Origin: Clarkia xantiana subsp. parviflora
Taxonomy: Eukaryota > Streptophyta > Magnoliopsida > Myrtales > Onagraceae
Direction of reading: 5' to 3'
Assembly (NCBI GenBank): GCA_036873135.1
Contig: JAPTYO010000007.1
Location: forward strand, 16,784,763-16,848,762
DNA length: 64,000 nucleotides
Below are positions 1 through 10,390 of this stretch, one piece after another. Below the pieces are notes generated by a model. The model was given only the letters and a program-made list of their open reading frames with translations, ran no database searches and was not told where the DNA came from. Both the position numbers and the translations under genes were made by a program. Positions within the stretch are counted from its first letter, which is position 1. Each line of letters starts with the position of its first letter.

Positions 1-524
1 ATGGATCAACATATAACTGATCGAAGTCGAAACCGTAGTTAATGGGAAAGTGTCTGGTTGTCAAGATCCGGTTCCAGGTGGCCTTTGTGGCGGTCGAATC
101 GGCAGAGAGAGGAAGTCGAAGCGGCGGAGATAGACAGACAGGGTGATGTTGAGCAGCTGGCGAAGCGATGGCGAGGGTATGTCGGGTCCGCGTGGCTGGC
201 GGCGGTCGTGGTGTGGTGAGTGTGTGGAGTCGCGGCAATGACCGTGGCCGTGGTCGTAGTGAGTGAGTTGGGTTGTGCCTGTGGTGAGTGTGTAGGGCCG
301 GAACCGTGGCCGTGGTGAGTATGTCGGATCTCTCTTTCTCTCTCTCTTTCTCATCTCTCCTGCGGCAACTCAATGCTGAAGGATGTAATCTTCAAAAGTA
401 AAATAAATAATCTAGGGTTTTTGATACTGGGTTGGTTTTGTTGTTGGGTTGGCCCATGTTTATTTTATAATTACAGCTATAGTATGGATTGTTATTATAA
501 TGCATCATTTAGGTTTATATGTTA
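1..524. other. Intergenic DNA, GC-rich then AT-rich
   Basis: The first 350 bases are unusually GC-rich for the neighbourhood. They contain gtggtgagtgtgt-type direct repeats and a (tctc)n tract near 335-357. A 97-codon minus-strand frame runs through 61-354, but it is rich in R, P and H, has no domain I recognise, and is probably chance. From 400 on the DNA is ordinary AT-rich spacer. It could be a fragment of a gene captured by the Helitron-like element whose end lies at 525, but nothing proves that. Confidence 0.4.
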
Positions 525-553
525 CTAGATGCTAAGCCCGCGCACCGCGCGGG
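525..553 (-). mobile_element. Helitron-type 3' terminus (minus strand)
   Basis: Read on the minus strand, a GC hairpin (cccgcgc/gcgcggg with a 3-base loop, 537-553) is followed about 8 bases later by CTAG and then a T at the insertion point. This is the diagnostic Helitron 3' end: a subterminal hairpin, CTRR, and insertion between A and T. The 5' TC end of the element was not identified, so its extent to the right is unknown. No Rep/helicase coding sequence is visible, so the copy is non-autonomous. Confidence 0.7.
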
Positions 554-769
554 AAAACCGAAATAAAAAAATTGAGTTTAACGCTAATAAAATTTGAAAA
601 ATAAAAAACGTTAGAAATTGGAATTGAAAAATAAAAATAATCCAAAAATATTCATAGATATAATATTGAATTTTTTTATCTATTTTAACCATTAATTATA
701 TTTATTTAGTTGTCGTAATAAGTTTTTATGTTATATGTGTATTTTAAATATATGTATATATATATATAT
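554..769. other. AT-rich spacer
   Basis: Low-complexity AT-rich DNA ending in a (TA)n run at about 750-769. No gene or RNA gene is visible. It probably belongs to the body of the minus-strand Helitron-like element that ends at 525. Confidence 0.4.
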
Positions 770-940
770 GAGTTCGGCTAAAATAAACTCGAGTTTATTT
801 CAACTTCATTTATCAGCCATCAGATTATGTATGTGTAATAAACACTTTTTATTTCTCCTCAATTATGATTGATTCTCTCTCATGATCTAACGACTGAAAA
901 ATCAAGTTTAAATAAACTCGACTGCATTTTAGCTAGCCCC
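770..940. mobile_element. Short foldback MITE inserted in a (TA)n microsatellite
   Basis: The two ends are imperfect inverted repeats. The left ggctaaaataaactcgag matches the complement of the right end, which includes aaataaactcgactgcattt and agctagcc. The element is about 170 bp, non-coding, and flanked on both sides by (TA)n tracts (750-769 and 941-960). That is the configuration of MITEs that target TA microsatellites. Superfamily is not assignable by eye. Confidence 0.55.
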
Positions 941-2137
941 TATATATATATATATATATTATGTAGTTGGCAAATATAACAAAATAATTTTTAAAGTAAC
1001 AAATATAATATATCCACCATAAGCTAATATATAAATCAAGCAAACTAATTGTTCAAAATTTTATATTTATATTGTTAAATATGAATATTTTTAGCAAATA
1101 CAAATTAAGTAAATAAATAAAGATTATAATCAAAACCCTAAATTAAAAATAAATTAAGTAAATTTATATTATATTAATGTACAATTGGTTGTAGTAAGTT
1201 TTTATATTATCTATAATAAAATAAATAATAGATAACGCACTATAAAAAAACACACAAAAAACTTATATTATATAGTTTATAAGAAATGATGTTGATTTTT
1301 TTTTAAGATGAAGTTAATCTTTTGTTATAACCTTTCAACCTTCCACATAGCACAAGTAACTCACGTACAGTCGAACATTCCAATTAATTTCCACCAAGTT
1401 ATTTTTAAGAGTCTTGCATGCTCTGCTCTCAAGTACTGCTTCCAACCTATCCTAGAAGAAAAAAAAAATCCAATTATTAAATTATGTATAAACTTCATGT
1501 AAAAGAATCAAGATGTTAAATTCTAGAATAGCGTTATTCTACCAAGAATTAGAAGAAAACATTCGTAAATAACATAATTTTCCATCGGTCACCATCGTAA
1601 TAACAGGTAGTATATTTTGTTGGGCTATTTGTCATATCATGTTTGATGTTTCTAAGGTTATTCGACTCTTTTCATGAAAATCATTTGAATGTTGCGAAGT
1701 GCATGGAATAATGACCATTTATCGGAGAATCTTGAACTTTCTTAAACCGCTTGTGTGAACATCCACTCGAAACCGACATTAATAAAGTATCTCGATCACT
1801 GATCTATGTTTCTTTCCATGTCGATCTTTTGTTAGATTTATATACATGTCTTATCGAATTCCATACAGAACTGAATCTGGCTCTACACACTTCCAATTCT
1901 TCATAATTAATTAATTAATTACTACTGAATTTTTTATCAAGAACCTTTGAAGAATATTTAAATTATTATTGTTACTTCCGATTGTTAATAATTATAATTA
2001 CTACTAAAAATTTGTTCAAAAACCTTGAAGACAATTTAAATTATTATTTTTTATGCCAATAATTTAAATTATTGTTGGGTTGATGCTTTACCAATGTTTG
2101 TTGCCACTTGCCAACTTGAGGATGTAAGGTTGTAATC
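941..2137. other. AT-rich intergenic DNA
   Basis: Starts with a (TA)n run (941-960). The rest is AT-rich single-copy-looking DNA with short A/T tracts and no coding frame longer than 64 codons. I see no gene, RNA gene or clear element. The last five bases (taatc, 2133-2137) are the left target-site duplication of element A. Confidence 0.5.
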
Positions 2138-2271
2138 TGATGGATATACGCATGATTCGGGCTCGGTTTTAAATTATTCGGACCTCGTACACGCACGAGA
2201 CCCACTACGAAACCCGATTTCAAGCTAACCGGGGGAAACCGGGCAAGTCGCGAACTTGCCCGGCACCCCCG

Positions 2272-2388
2272 GGCGGCTTACCCGGAATTTCCGGGTAGGC
2301 TTAGCTTACCCGGAAATTCCGGGTAAGCTGGGGCTTACCCGGAAATTCCGGGTAAGCCTAGGCATACCCGGAATTCCGGGTAAGCTTA
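2272..2388. repeat. Palindromic array in element A 5' LTR
   Basis: Several copies of a near-perfect palindrome (cttacccggaaattccgggt followed by aag) separated by short spacers. The 5' LTR has about four units and the 3' LTR about two, so the array length changed during or after retrotransposition. Each unit can fold into a hairpin of about 11 bp. Confidence 0.85.
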
Positions 2389-2620
2389 ACACCCCGGGGG
2401 GTGTCACGCACACCCCCCACTTTGTCTCGGACGTATACGGAGACCCGATTTTTAACTAACTCCTATGTGTTCGAGACCTATGTTTCAAAGGCGCGCGCGT
2501 CCCGCTCGTGACAGCCGCCTGAGACGCGCGTCAGAGTCCGTTTCCCAAAGCTCTCCCCTGCATCCCGGTTCACATTTCCACATTGAACCGGGTCAAAACC
2601 GGTTTACGGTCCAAGGTGGC

Positions 2621-2630
2621 CTATAAATAG
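2621..2630 (+). promoter_or_regulatory. TATA box of element A 5' LTR
   Basis: ctataaatag sits in a GC-balanced context, in the same relative place as the TATA boxes of the LTRs of D and E. It is repeated in the 3' LTR at 6545-6554. It presumably starts the genomic transcript about 30 bp downstream. Confidence 0.75.
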
Positions 2631-2989
2631 CCACCTTGGGGGTAAACATTTTGAAGTCATTCTCAAGATTCAAAAAATCACTTTGGGCAAGAGTGGGAAA
2701 AGCTCTGACCTCTCTCTAGAAAACCCTCTCTTTCTCTCTCTAGAAATCGACTAATGTTGATCGTCGGAGTGAGCACACCAAGCACCCCCCCTCTCCACGG
2801 GGACTGCTTGGTAACGCTCCTTTGCAGGTGCAGACAGACGATCTTCCAGAGAGCCCAAAGGATTCATCGCCATCCAGAAGACGAAGCTAAGGCCCGCACG
2901 CGACTTTAGAGGACGGACTTGGCTCGCACCCAACCCGAAGACTTCGACGAGTTATTCCGCGGGCAACCCGCAATAATTTGGTCGAAACA

Positions 2990-3006
2990 CTTGGCGCCGT
3001 CTGTGG
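2990..3006 (+). other. Primer-binding site of element A
   Basis: ttggcgccgtctgtggg starts right after the 5' LTR. It matches the primer-binding sites of elements B, C and F in this window, which is typical of plant Tat elements. A second, degenerate copy (cggcgccgtccgtgg) lies at 3141-3155. Confidence 0.85.
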
Positions 3007-3177
3007 GAAAACGCAACAGAAAGCCTGCGTTACTCAAACGAACAAGCAAGATGGAAAACACATACACCATACACGGAGGCTTCAGTGCAGGGGACGAAAC
3101 CTCTTACGCAAGGGAGAGGTACGCCGCCGGGAAAAGCACTCGGCGCCGTCCGTGGATCACCCACAAGACCAAAAGCA

Positions 3178-3528
3178 TGGCAAGCAACGAGCAGCCACCA
3201 CCGACTAAGACAAAGAAAAGAGGACCAGGACGTCCAAGGAAAACTCCGGCCCCGGAGTCAAGCATGAGACCTCCTCCGCAGAAAGCTCAGAGAGACCCCC
3301 TGCAGAGACGAAGCGAGGCCTCAGTCGCCTCGTCTATGCCAACAAGAAGCGTACACTCTCGGAGTAACGCGCAAGGGGTCACACAGCAAACCGACGCTCC
3401 TCCAGGCTTCGCCCATCAAACCTTCAACACGCAGGAGCAACCATACGGAATGCCAAATGCTGGGACATACAATCAGGCACCAGGGGCACAGGCTGCGCCC
3501 GCAGTCACCCCAGAAATGATGGCGACAC
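3178..3528 (+). pseudogene. gag: Truncated gag N-terminus of element A
   Basis: The frame starting at atggcaagcaacgagc matches the N-terminal region of the gag of elements D and E. It has an acidic/basic start with a GPGRPRK AT-hook-like motif, then a variable Pro/Gln-rich stretch, then a TPEMMA motif equivalent to their TPAMMA. After about residue 117 the similarity stops abruptly, just before the capsid (Retrotrans_gag) domain. The following frame is read antisense through a fragment of the element's antisense gene. The product would lack capsid, nucleocapsid and protease, so it is broken. An upstream in-frame extension crosses the PBS and is not expected to be translated. Confidence 0.7.
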
Positions 3529-3529
3529 T

Positions 3530-3859
3530 CCGCATACATTGGCCCCTTCCCTTTGTCACAGGAAGGAGCAAGAGGCATGCCGGCAGACGTCGACCTCTTA
3601 GGATCGCTCGGGGAACGGACGTCAGCATCATTCTCTCGGACAGGTGCAACTCCCCCCGCCGTCGGGAGTACCAAGCCTGCAAAGACAACCGCAAAAAGAC
3701 CATTAGCATGTTAACATGGGGAAAAATCTCAACGAAACCTTTAAAGGCACAAGTCCCATACCCGGGCCAACAGGAGGAGTGTCGCCGAGGCCGGGAACAG
3801 TCTGAGGAAATCCGCATGCGACTCCGCCCTGTACACTTGGCGTCGTTTCCGGGGAACAC
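3530..3859 (-). pseudogene. Fragment of antisense gene (aORF) in element A
   Basis: On the minus strand, the segment around 3540-3600 encodes a peptide with the motif PSC-K-GK followed by an acidic/Cys run. It is alignable to the third exon of the antisense gene of E and D (motif PTPSCHKGKE there). A likely splice acceptor, tctttgcag, precedes it on the minus strand near 3678. An internal deletion has joined this fragment tail-to-tail with the gag remnant. The remaining exons are absent. Confidence 0.5.
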
Positions 3860-3893
3860 AACGACAAGTCATGGCGTACCACTGTTATTCTAA

Positions 3894-4190
3894 GATCGTC
3901 AGTTTACAAGATTTGGGAGCGTCGTGTGAAGCGCGTACACCTCCTACCAAACACGCACATCTGGGAAGCGCGTGCACCTCTTACCAAACGCGCGTGCATC
4001 GACGCTCTAAGAGGAGGAGTAACACCTCTCGCTCAGAAACTAAGTATAGTAGCAGCAGACACTAGGTGCAGCACTGCGCGCACAGCATCGCACGCGCGTA
4101 CACGTCGACATGGCAATGTGAGATCTACCACCTCACATACGAAGAACCTAACAGATACACTAAGTGGCTATCACGTCCACGCATCTCGAA
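3894..4190. other. Non-coding interior of element A
   Basis: GC-moderate, repeat-poor DNA between the coding remnants and the tandem arrays, containing scattered gcgcgta motifs. I recognise no frame here. Confidence 0.4.
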
Positions 4191-4390
4191 GTAGCGGTCG
4201 CTGGACACACTCTACCTTGGGGAAAACCAAGTAGCGGTCGCTAGACACACTCTACCTTGGGGAAAATAAAGTAGCGGTCGCTAGACACACTCTACCTTGG
4301 GGAAAACCAAGTAGCGGTCGCTAGACACACTCTACCTTGGGGAAAGCCAAGTAGCGGTCGCAGAATGCACTCTACCTTGAAAACGCCAGG
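4191..4390. repeat. 40-bp tandem array in element A
   Basis: Five consecutive copies of a 40-bp unit (gtagcggtcgctagacacac followed by tctaccttggggaaaaccaa), starting at 4191, 4231, 4271, 4311 and 4351. Short satellite-like arrays between the coding region and the 3' LTR are typical of Tat/Ogre elements. Confidence 0.9.
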
Positions 4391-4499
4391 TAGCGGCAAC
4401 AACATGGATAGGCAGTCGCCTTGCCGACCTTTGACCGACGCCATGGAAGGACACGTCGCCTCGCCGACCTCTGGCCTTCTCCCTACCTCGGAAACATCA

Positions 4500-4690
4500 A
4501 GTAGCTGTCGCTGAATGCACCCAACTTAGGAACAACCAAATAGCAGTCGTGGAATGCACCCAACTTAGGAACAACCAAGTATCAGTCGTGGAATGCACCC
4601 AACTTTGGAACAACCAAGTAGCAGTCGTGGAATGCACCCAACTTTGGAAAAACCAAGTAGCAGTCACGGAACACACCCTACTTCGGGAAA
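4500..4690. repeat. 39-40-bp tandem array in element A, second type
   Basis: Five copies of a unit related to the preceding array (gtagcagtcgtggaatgcac, then ccaactttggaacaaccaa). The similarity (gtagc-gtcg...ac-c-a-c-t-gg-a-a-cca) indicates that both arrays come from one ancestral unit. Confidence 0.85.
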
Positions 4691-4974
4691 TCCCAGTAAC
4701 CATCGACATGGGAGACAACTACATATCTACGAGACTCGTTAGTCTCTACTTATCACATAGCGAACACCCTACGAGGGGGCAACTCCCTGTTCATATCAAC
4801 CACCATGACGACACCTACTATACGTCGACATCAAGCCTATAGTGACAACATGCATGGCAACAGACAAGGAAAAAATTCTAAGTGTTGGAACAAGCGCGCA
4901 CATACAGGCGCACACATACAAGCGCGCGCATACTCAGCTAGCACGCGTACGGATGGTAGTATGGTCATGAAAGA

Positions 4975-5265
4975 AAGAGCCAATCAAGGAACATTTTCTA
5001 AGTGTTCCACCATCTCAGCAGTCGACATGTGACGAGGTGTCGACTATCAAGGAACATTTTCTAAGTGTTCCACCATGTCAGCAGTCGACATATGACGAGG
5101 TGTCGACTATCAAGGAATATTTTCTAAGTGTTCCACCATGTCAGCAGTCGACATATGACGAGGTGCCGACTGTCAGTGAATATTTCTAAGTGTTCCACCA
5201 TGTCAGCAGTCGACATATGACGAAGTGTCGACCATCAAGAAATACTTTCTAAGTATTTTCCTATG
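4975..5265. repeat. 63-bp tandem array in element A
   Basis: About four and a half copies of a 62-64-bp unit containing ttctaagtgttccaccat and cagtcgacatatgacgag, repeating near 4983, 5047, 5110, 5173 and 5236. Non-coding. Confidence 0.9.
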
Positions 5266-6105
5266 ACGGCAATCAACGGCAGTCGACAAAGATCAAACAA
5301 CGACAACCATGGTGACGAGTCATTAGGCTGGCGCTATCACGTCACTACAAGCACCTCTACTCCGGGGGCAATACTATATCAACAAGGGCCTCGACTCTCG
5401 ACACATACGCTGCGAACATACTCCGTTCGTCAACGACGCGGCGGATGCATCACACCTCGCAGGCTTAGGACCCGCGCGTCCGTGATACACGCTCCCTCAT
5501 AAGTGTGTGGGTAACCCTTTACCTATCTCTATTTTTTCTAAGTCTTTTAGTACATGACTATGCATCTTTTACACATACGTCATACACACGTCATCGTCAT
5601 GCATTGCACACATCCATGATTTACATCCATGATTTTTCATATCAAGTCCATTACATGTGATTTTCCAAACCCGGCATCATTTCATTTACTAAAACCGTCG
5701 TCTCGCCGTCAAGACGGCCGTCTCGGACGACGGGCTCCCGGAAACCATCATATTGCATGAAAAACGTTTTATCAAAACTTTCATGATCTATTATCATTTT
5801 GGTACAATTAGTCGTGGCGTGAACGTTCCATATTTATTTGATCATCTTACAAACCCGAAAAATTTCACGTGTGCTCACGCCTCATTTTTTCCAAAACCAC
5901 ATTTATCATATTACTCGTAGTCCGTTGTGCTACTAACCCTTTGCGCAGTTATCAAGCATGACCATCTCAAAAAACTAAGGCAAGAAGCTCGCCTGAGCCG
6001 CGCGTATCCACCCTTGGTAAGTCAAGACCCAAGGTGAGCAGACTACCCGAATCACGCGTACACCCTATCTTAAAATAGAGTTAAACAAAGGTCAAGCCAT
6101 TATTT
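5266..6105. other. Non-coding 3' interior of element A
   Basis: No coding frame. It includes a short dyad around 5697-5750 (cgtctcgccgtc...gacggccgtctcgg) and ends in the purine tract before the 3' LTR. Confidence 0.5.
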
Positions 6106-6119
6106 AACTCGGGGGCAAG
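6106..6119 (+). other. Polypurine tract of element A
   Basis: aactcgggggcaag lies directly against the TGATGG start of the 3' LTR. The same ctcgggggcaa core precedes the 3' LTRs of D, E, F and, on the minus strand, B. Confidence 0.85.
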
Positions 6120-6914
6120 TGATGGATATACGCATGATTCGGGCTCGGTTTTAAATTATTCGGACCTCGTACACGCACGAGACCCACTACGAAACCCGAT
6201 TTCAAGCTAACCGGGGAAACCGGGCAAGTCGCGAACTTGCCCGGCACCCCCGGGCGGCTTACCCGGAAATTCCGGGTAAGCCTAGGCATACCCGGAATTC
6301 CGGGTAAGCTTAACACCCCGGGGGGTGTCACGCACACCCCCCATTTTGTCTCGGACGTATACGGAGACCCGATTTTTAACTAACTCCTATGTGTTCGAGA
6401 CATATGTTTCAAAGGCGCGCGCGTCCCGCTCGTGACAGCCGCCTGAGACGCGCGTCAGAGTCCGTTTCCCAAAGCTCTCCCCTGCATCCCGGTTCACATT
6501 TCCACATTGAACCGGGTCAAAACCGGTTTACGGTCCAAGGTGGCCTATAAATAGCCACCTTGGGGGTAAACATTTTGAAGTCATTCTCAAGATTCAAAAA
6601 ATCACTTTGGGCAAGAGTGGGAAAAGCTCTGACCTCTCTCTAGAAAACCCTATCTTTCTCTCTCTAGAAATCGACTAATGTTGATCGTCGGAGTGAGCAC
6701 ACCAAGCACCCCCCCCTCTCCACGGGGACTGCTTGGTAACGCTCCTTTGCAGGTGCAGACAGACGATCTTCCAGAGAGCCCAAAGGATTCATCGTCATCC
6801 AGAAGACGAAGCTAAGGCCCGCACGCGACTTTAGAGGACGGACTTGGCTCGCACCCAACCCGAAGACTTCGACGAGTTATTCCGCGGGCAACCCGCAATA
6901 ATTTGGTCGAAACA
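6120..6914 (+). repeat. Element A 3' LTR (795 bp)
   Basis: Direct copy of 2138-2989 minus two palindrome units, otherwise nearly identical by eye. TATA box at 6545, U5 module at 6683-6753. It is followed immediately by the right TSD taatc. Confidence 0.95.
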
Positions 6915-6919
6915 TAATC

Positions 6920-8259
6920 GACGTCCAGTTTGATGTCATTATGCAGTTAAGTTGTCCAGGCAATGATCAAGCAACTACACCATGTATGTAGACGAAGAAG
7001 ATGGTTAGGGTTTTTAGGTTTGGTTTCTTCGTCGTATATATGATACTATTCTGTAAAATAATACATGATTTTTAACTAATTTTTTTCCCGTAAACTCAAA
7101 CTTATTATTGGAATTTATATGTATTAAAAATTCAATATATTTTAACATAACCTAAACAACAATCCAAATATGGAATCATAAAACTATTGAAAAGTAAAAT
7201 AAAAAGATTAGTGTCACCTTAAATCACACAAGTTGATTTATATAAGAAGAGACAAACTTCCACCGCTAGTAAATGACTTCCTCTCCGGCACTCCAACCAT
7301 AATAACGATAAATATTTGCATGCGTAGCTGATGAGTGACGGCTGATGGTGGAACTGAGAATGCATGGCTTCAGTTAGAGATGGGTGACGTAAGTTTCCGT
7401 TCTCCATTCCAAAAATTAATAGGGATAGTCTAGAGAGAGATGATGTGCTAGATTGCTAGGGTTTCATGTATTTACCGTTTACACAATATATAAGAGAACT
7501 CTTATATATCTATTATATTATATCTGAATAATATTAACTATTAAGGTTAACAATTATGTATTATTTACTTTTTTATTTTTGCCAAATATATTATTTACTA
7601 AAGATTTTTTTTAATATATATTAAATAAATACATAACGATTTCCAAAGATTTTGGTGGCCACCAAAAATAGTAACTAAGTAACATATTGTCTATATATAT
7701 AATATGTTTTATGTAAAGAAAATTAATTGAACTTTTCAAAATTTAACATTCGTAACATATTATTATTTATTACTACCTATATATATATTGTCCACGTGGC
7801 GGCCTAAGGTCTTCCGGTGCCAAACTGTATAGACAATGTATTTAAAAGGAAATTTTCAATAAATTTGTTTCTTTAAATTGCGTAGAGACCAAAATATGAT
7901 ATAAAATACTTCTTAATTTTGAATCAATCAATATTATGTATCTAAATTTAGAGAACCCCTATTAAATTCCGATTAAATTAGGAAACAGTAACTGCGTGGA
8001 CTGTCCACGTGTCGACCAAAGGGCTTCCGATACGGAATTAATATAATATAATAGATTATATATATATTTCAGTTTAATATATAATTTTTTTCAAAAATAT
8101 TGTTAAATGTGATAATAAATGAAATCTAATTATCTGAAAATGACTAAATTCACTTTTAGGGACTATTCAAACTATAATACGCATTATTGTGTTATCTTGA
8201 ACCAGCCAAATATAGTATTAATTCCTTCTTTGTACTAGAATATTATGTTTGTCTTTGGA
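6920..8259. other. AT-rich intergenic DNA
   Basis: No gene seen. Two diverged direct copies of a short block (gtccacgtg...cggcct/cgacc...gggcttcc or ggtcttcc) lie near 7790-7825 and 8000-8030; each includes a CACGTG G-box core. The rest is low-complexity AT DNA. Confidence 0.4.
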
Positions 8260-8267
8260 CTCCCAGG

Positions 8268-9665
8268 TAGGGCGTCAATGGTGCGATGAAAATCAAATAA
8301 CCATCGTTATTCGCACCATTTACCGCAATGGTTAACCGCACAATTGTGGTGAGGTGCGGTTATGGTGATGAGTTTTGTACCCATAATGGTTGTTGTTATG
8401 GTATTGAATCTATAACCGCGGTTATAACAATCACCGCTATATATGTATACATTAGTAACATTACTAATATTTATATTAATCAAATCTTATAATATGAATT
8501 CAATCTAGACTGTTTATTTTTCATCCATTCAATATAGTGCATTCATTCTATTTGAAACATAATACAGAACTTAGTCTCAATCTCTTATACTCTCATTCAG
8601 ACGGTCTCAGTTCACTTCTTTGCAATTAGTTGCGCAAACCCTAAAATGATTAAAGAAGTGTTTTTTTAATTAAGTGAACATGGTTATGTTTGTTGGATCA
8701 CGGTGGAACTCCGGTACGGTCTTTGACGGCGATCCTAGCTCCTTCGCTCCACGTGGTCCTGCAAAGAGGGGATAGACTGGGCGGTGACCCAGAATCCCTC
8801 TCCGATGCTTAAATGAGTATCTCGTATAGACTGGCAAGCAGTAATCTCAAAGTGTATAACACAACGTAAATGACCTGAGGTGACCTCTGCCCTTTTATAG
8901 GCGGAGAGGTACCTCAGTTACCTGGCGAACCGTTGGGGTGGTTAGCCCGTATCCCGTGTATCTCGTGCACGATCCCGCCTATCTAGGCCATGATCTCGTT
9001 TATCTCGGCCACGCCCCGCGTATCTCGGCCACGCTCCGCGTATCTTAACTACGCTCCGCGTATCTTGGCCACGCCCCGCGTATCTTGGCCTCAACCTCTG
9101 ATAGCAAGTCCCGACTAACATCGGGGACTCCAGAGTTATCTCGTTATGTCACCGCTCGGGGCCCCTCGTCATCGTGACAGGGCCAATCGTTCTCAGGGAT
9201 TCGCCATCGGGGCCTACTTAAAGGCTTCTCATCGGGAGCTTTCAGCTCACCTATCGGGACCGACTCTGTCGGGACCTTTCATCATCGGGACTCCCTACGT
9301 CGGGACCCTTCGCCTTGGTCTTCTCGACCTCTATTTTAGGGCCCAGTGGGCCTGTTCGCCGTTTCTTCACCGTTAAAGGGCCTAACGGTCATAGTGGAAC
9401 CCATCAATGTTTAATTTGAATTTCGTGTACGAAACAATGAATTTATGTTTTATTTGGATTTTTTTGTATGAAACAACGGTGTTTTATTAGTTTCAATGAT
9501 TGTGGTTAAATGGTTTAACCGTGGTTAAAAACCATGGTTATGGTTATGGTATGAAGAATCATAACCGCAATGGTTATGGTTATAGTTATGGTTTGAGTGA
9601 AAAAAATGTGGTATGATTATGGTATTAGTGGTATTCGCACCATACCCTCACCGTCGCCAGCCCTA
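8268..9665. mobile_element. hAT-type element split by a solo LTR
   Basis: The ends tagggcgtc and gccagccct(a) are short inverted repeats of the hAT type (TAGGG-type). They are flanked by an 8-bp target duplication with one mismatch (ctcccagg 8260-8267, ctcacagg 9666-9673). The interior is non-coding and full of ggttatggt repeats on both sides of the inserted solo LTR. Without the LTR and its TSD copy the element is about 677 bp, so it is a non-autonomous MITE-like copy. Confidence 0.8.
8691..9406 (-). repeat. Solo LTR (716 bp) of a C-related Tat family
   Basis: Starts TGTTGGATCA and ends CCCATCA on the plus strand, so on the minus strand it runs TGATGGG...CCAACA like the LTRs of element C. 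It is flanked by TSD atgtt (8686-8690 and 9407-9411). No internal region is present, so it is the product of LTR-LTR recombination. It keeps a minus-strand TATA box (ttttata, 8893-8899) and the U5 hairpin module (8758-8810). The same family recurs at 29435-61441. Confidence 0.95.
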
Positions 9666-9673
9666 CTCACAGG

Positions 9674-10012
9674 CATACCGGACTTGAATAGAGATCCATC
9701 AAAATTTTATATAATTATTAATATACTATAATATAAATATATATAGAAGAAGTGGTTTATGACCCAATAAAAATTATTTTGTTTATATTTGTACTTTGTT
9801 CTTAACTGTTTCGACTTCTTCTGAATTTTATTACTTATATATATATTTATTCATCTCGTGCACGGTTTATGACCCCACAAAAAATCATTTTATTTATAGT
9901 TTAACTTTGTTATAAATTGTTTATATGTGAACATATCGATTTCTCTTGAATTTTGTTACTTATGCGTATTTATGTGTCATCGCCCCGCGCGATGCGCGGG
10001 AATGCACTCTAG
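9674..10012 (+). mobile_element. Helitron-type tail with 3' terminus at 10012
   Basis: A GC hairpin (cccgcgc, loop gat, gcgcggg; 9984-10000) is followed eight bases later by CTAG and T. This is a canonical Helitron 3' end on the plus strand. The stretch before it carries two imperfect direct copies of a block of about 110 bp beginning ggtttatgacc (about 9749 and 9866). The 5' end was not located, and no RepHel coding sequence is present. Confidence 0.65.
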
Positions 10013-10390
10013 TGTTATACAAATAGAGTTAGTAACCTTGAAAAGGAAAAGATAAATATTGATGTATTTATTTTATTCTTAAAAATTATATTTTAAATAT
10101 TATAACTTTCATAATTTTTCCAAATTTACATATATAACAAAAAAAATAAGATATGTTTTGCACAAAAAGGAAAAAAAAAAAAAAAAAAAGATATGTCAGC
10201 AAATATGGATATAAAAGTATTATTGTTTGTATATCAAGTTTAGCTATGTCAGCAAATGAGATTAAAATAATAATAATTCTTTTTGGCCCTTATAGAAAGT
10301 TTAAGATAATTATGATTAAAACTATAACATTTTAAAATAAAACGCGCAATTAAGATTTGTAAAAGAATAGCATAAATGTCATAATATTAA
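10013..10390. other. AT-rich intergenic DNA
   Basis: AT-rich with an A-tract (about 10170-10188). No gene or element recognised. Confidence 0.4.

Larger units (their letters stand above)
2138..2989 (+). repeat. Element A 5' LTR (852 bp)
   Basis: TG...CA termini. It contains the U3 palindrome array (2272-2388), a TATA box ctataaata at 2621, pyrimidine/ctctctagaaa blocks around 2700-2745, and the shared R/U5 hairpin module at 2759-2828. It is 57 bp longer than its partner LTR, mainly because it has two extra palindrome units. Confidence 0.95.
2138..6914 (+). mobile_element. Element A: complete non-autonomous Tat-type LTR retrotransposon
   Basis: Bounded by two direct LTRs (2138-2989 and 6120-6914) that begin TGATGG and end in ACA, with identical 5-bp target duplications taatc at 2133-2137 and 6915-6919. 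A primer-binding site (ggcgccgtctgtggg) follows the 5' LTR, and a purine tract (ctcgggggcaag) precedes the 3' LTR. The 3.1-kb interior has no pol. It holds only a gag N-terminal remnant fused to antisense-gene sequence, then three tandem-repeat arrays. It must be mobilised in trans; element C or a relative is the plausible helper (inference). Confidence 0.95.

Noticed and set aside
61..354. 97-codon minus-strand frame in a GC-rich patch
   Set aside because: Composition (R, P, H rich) and simple repeats explain it; no domain, no splice context.
4191..5265. Tandem arrays of element A as a CRISPR-like array
   Set aside because: Units are contiguous without unique spacers, and the context is a plant retrotransposon.
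8758..8810. U5 hairpin considered as an intrinsic terminator or a tRNA-like gene
   Set aside because: No U tract after the stem, no cloverleaf; its place in every LTR and the eukaryotic context argue for an LTR element instead.
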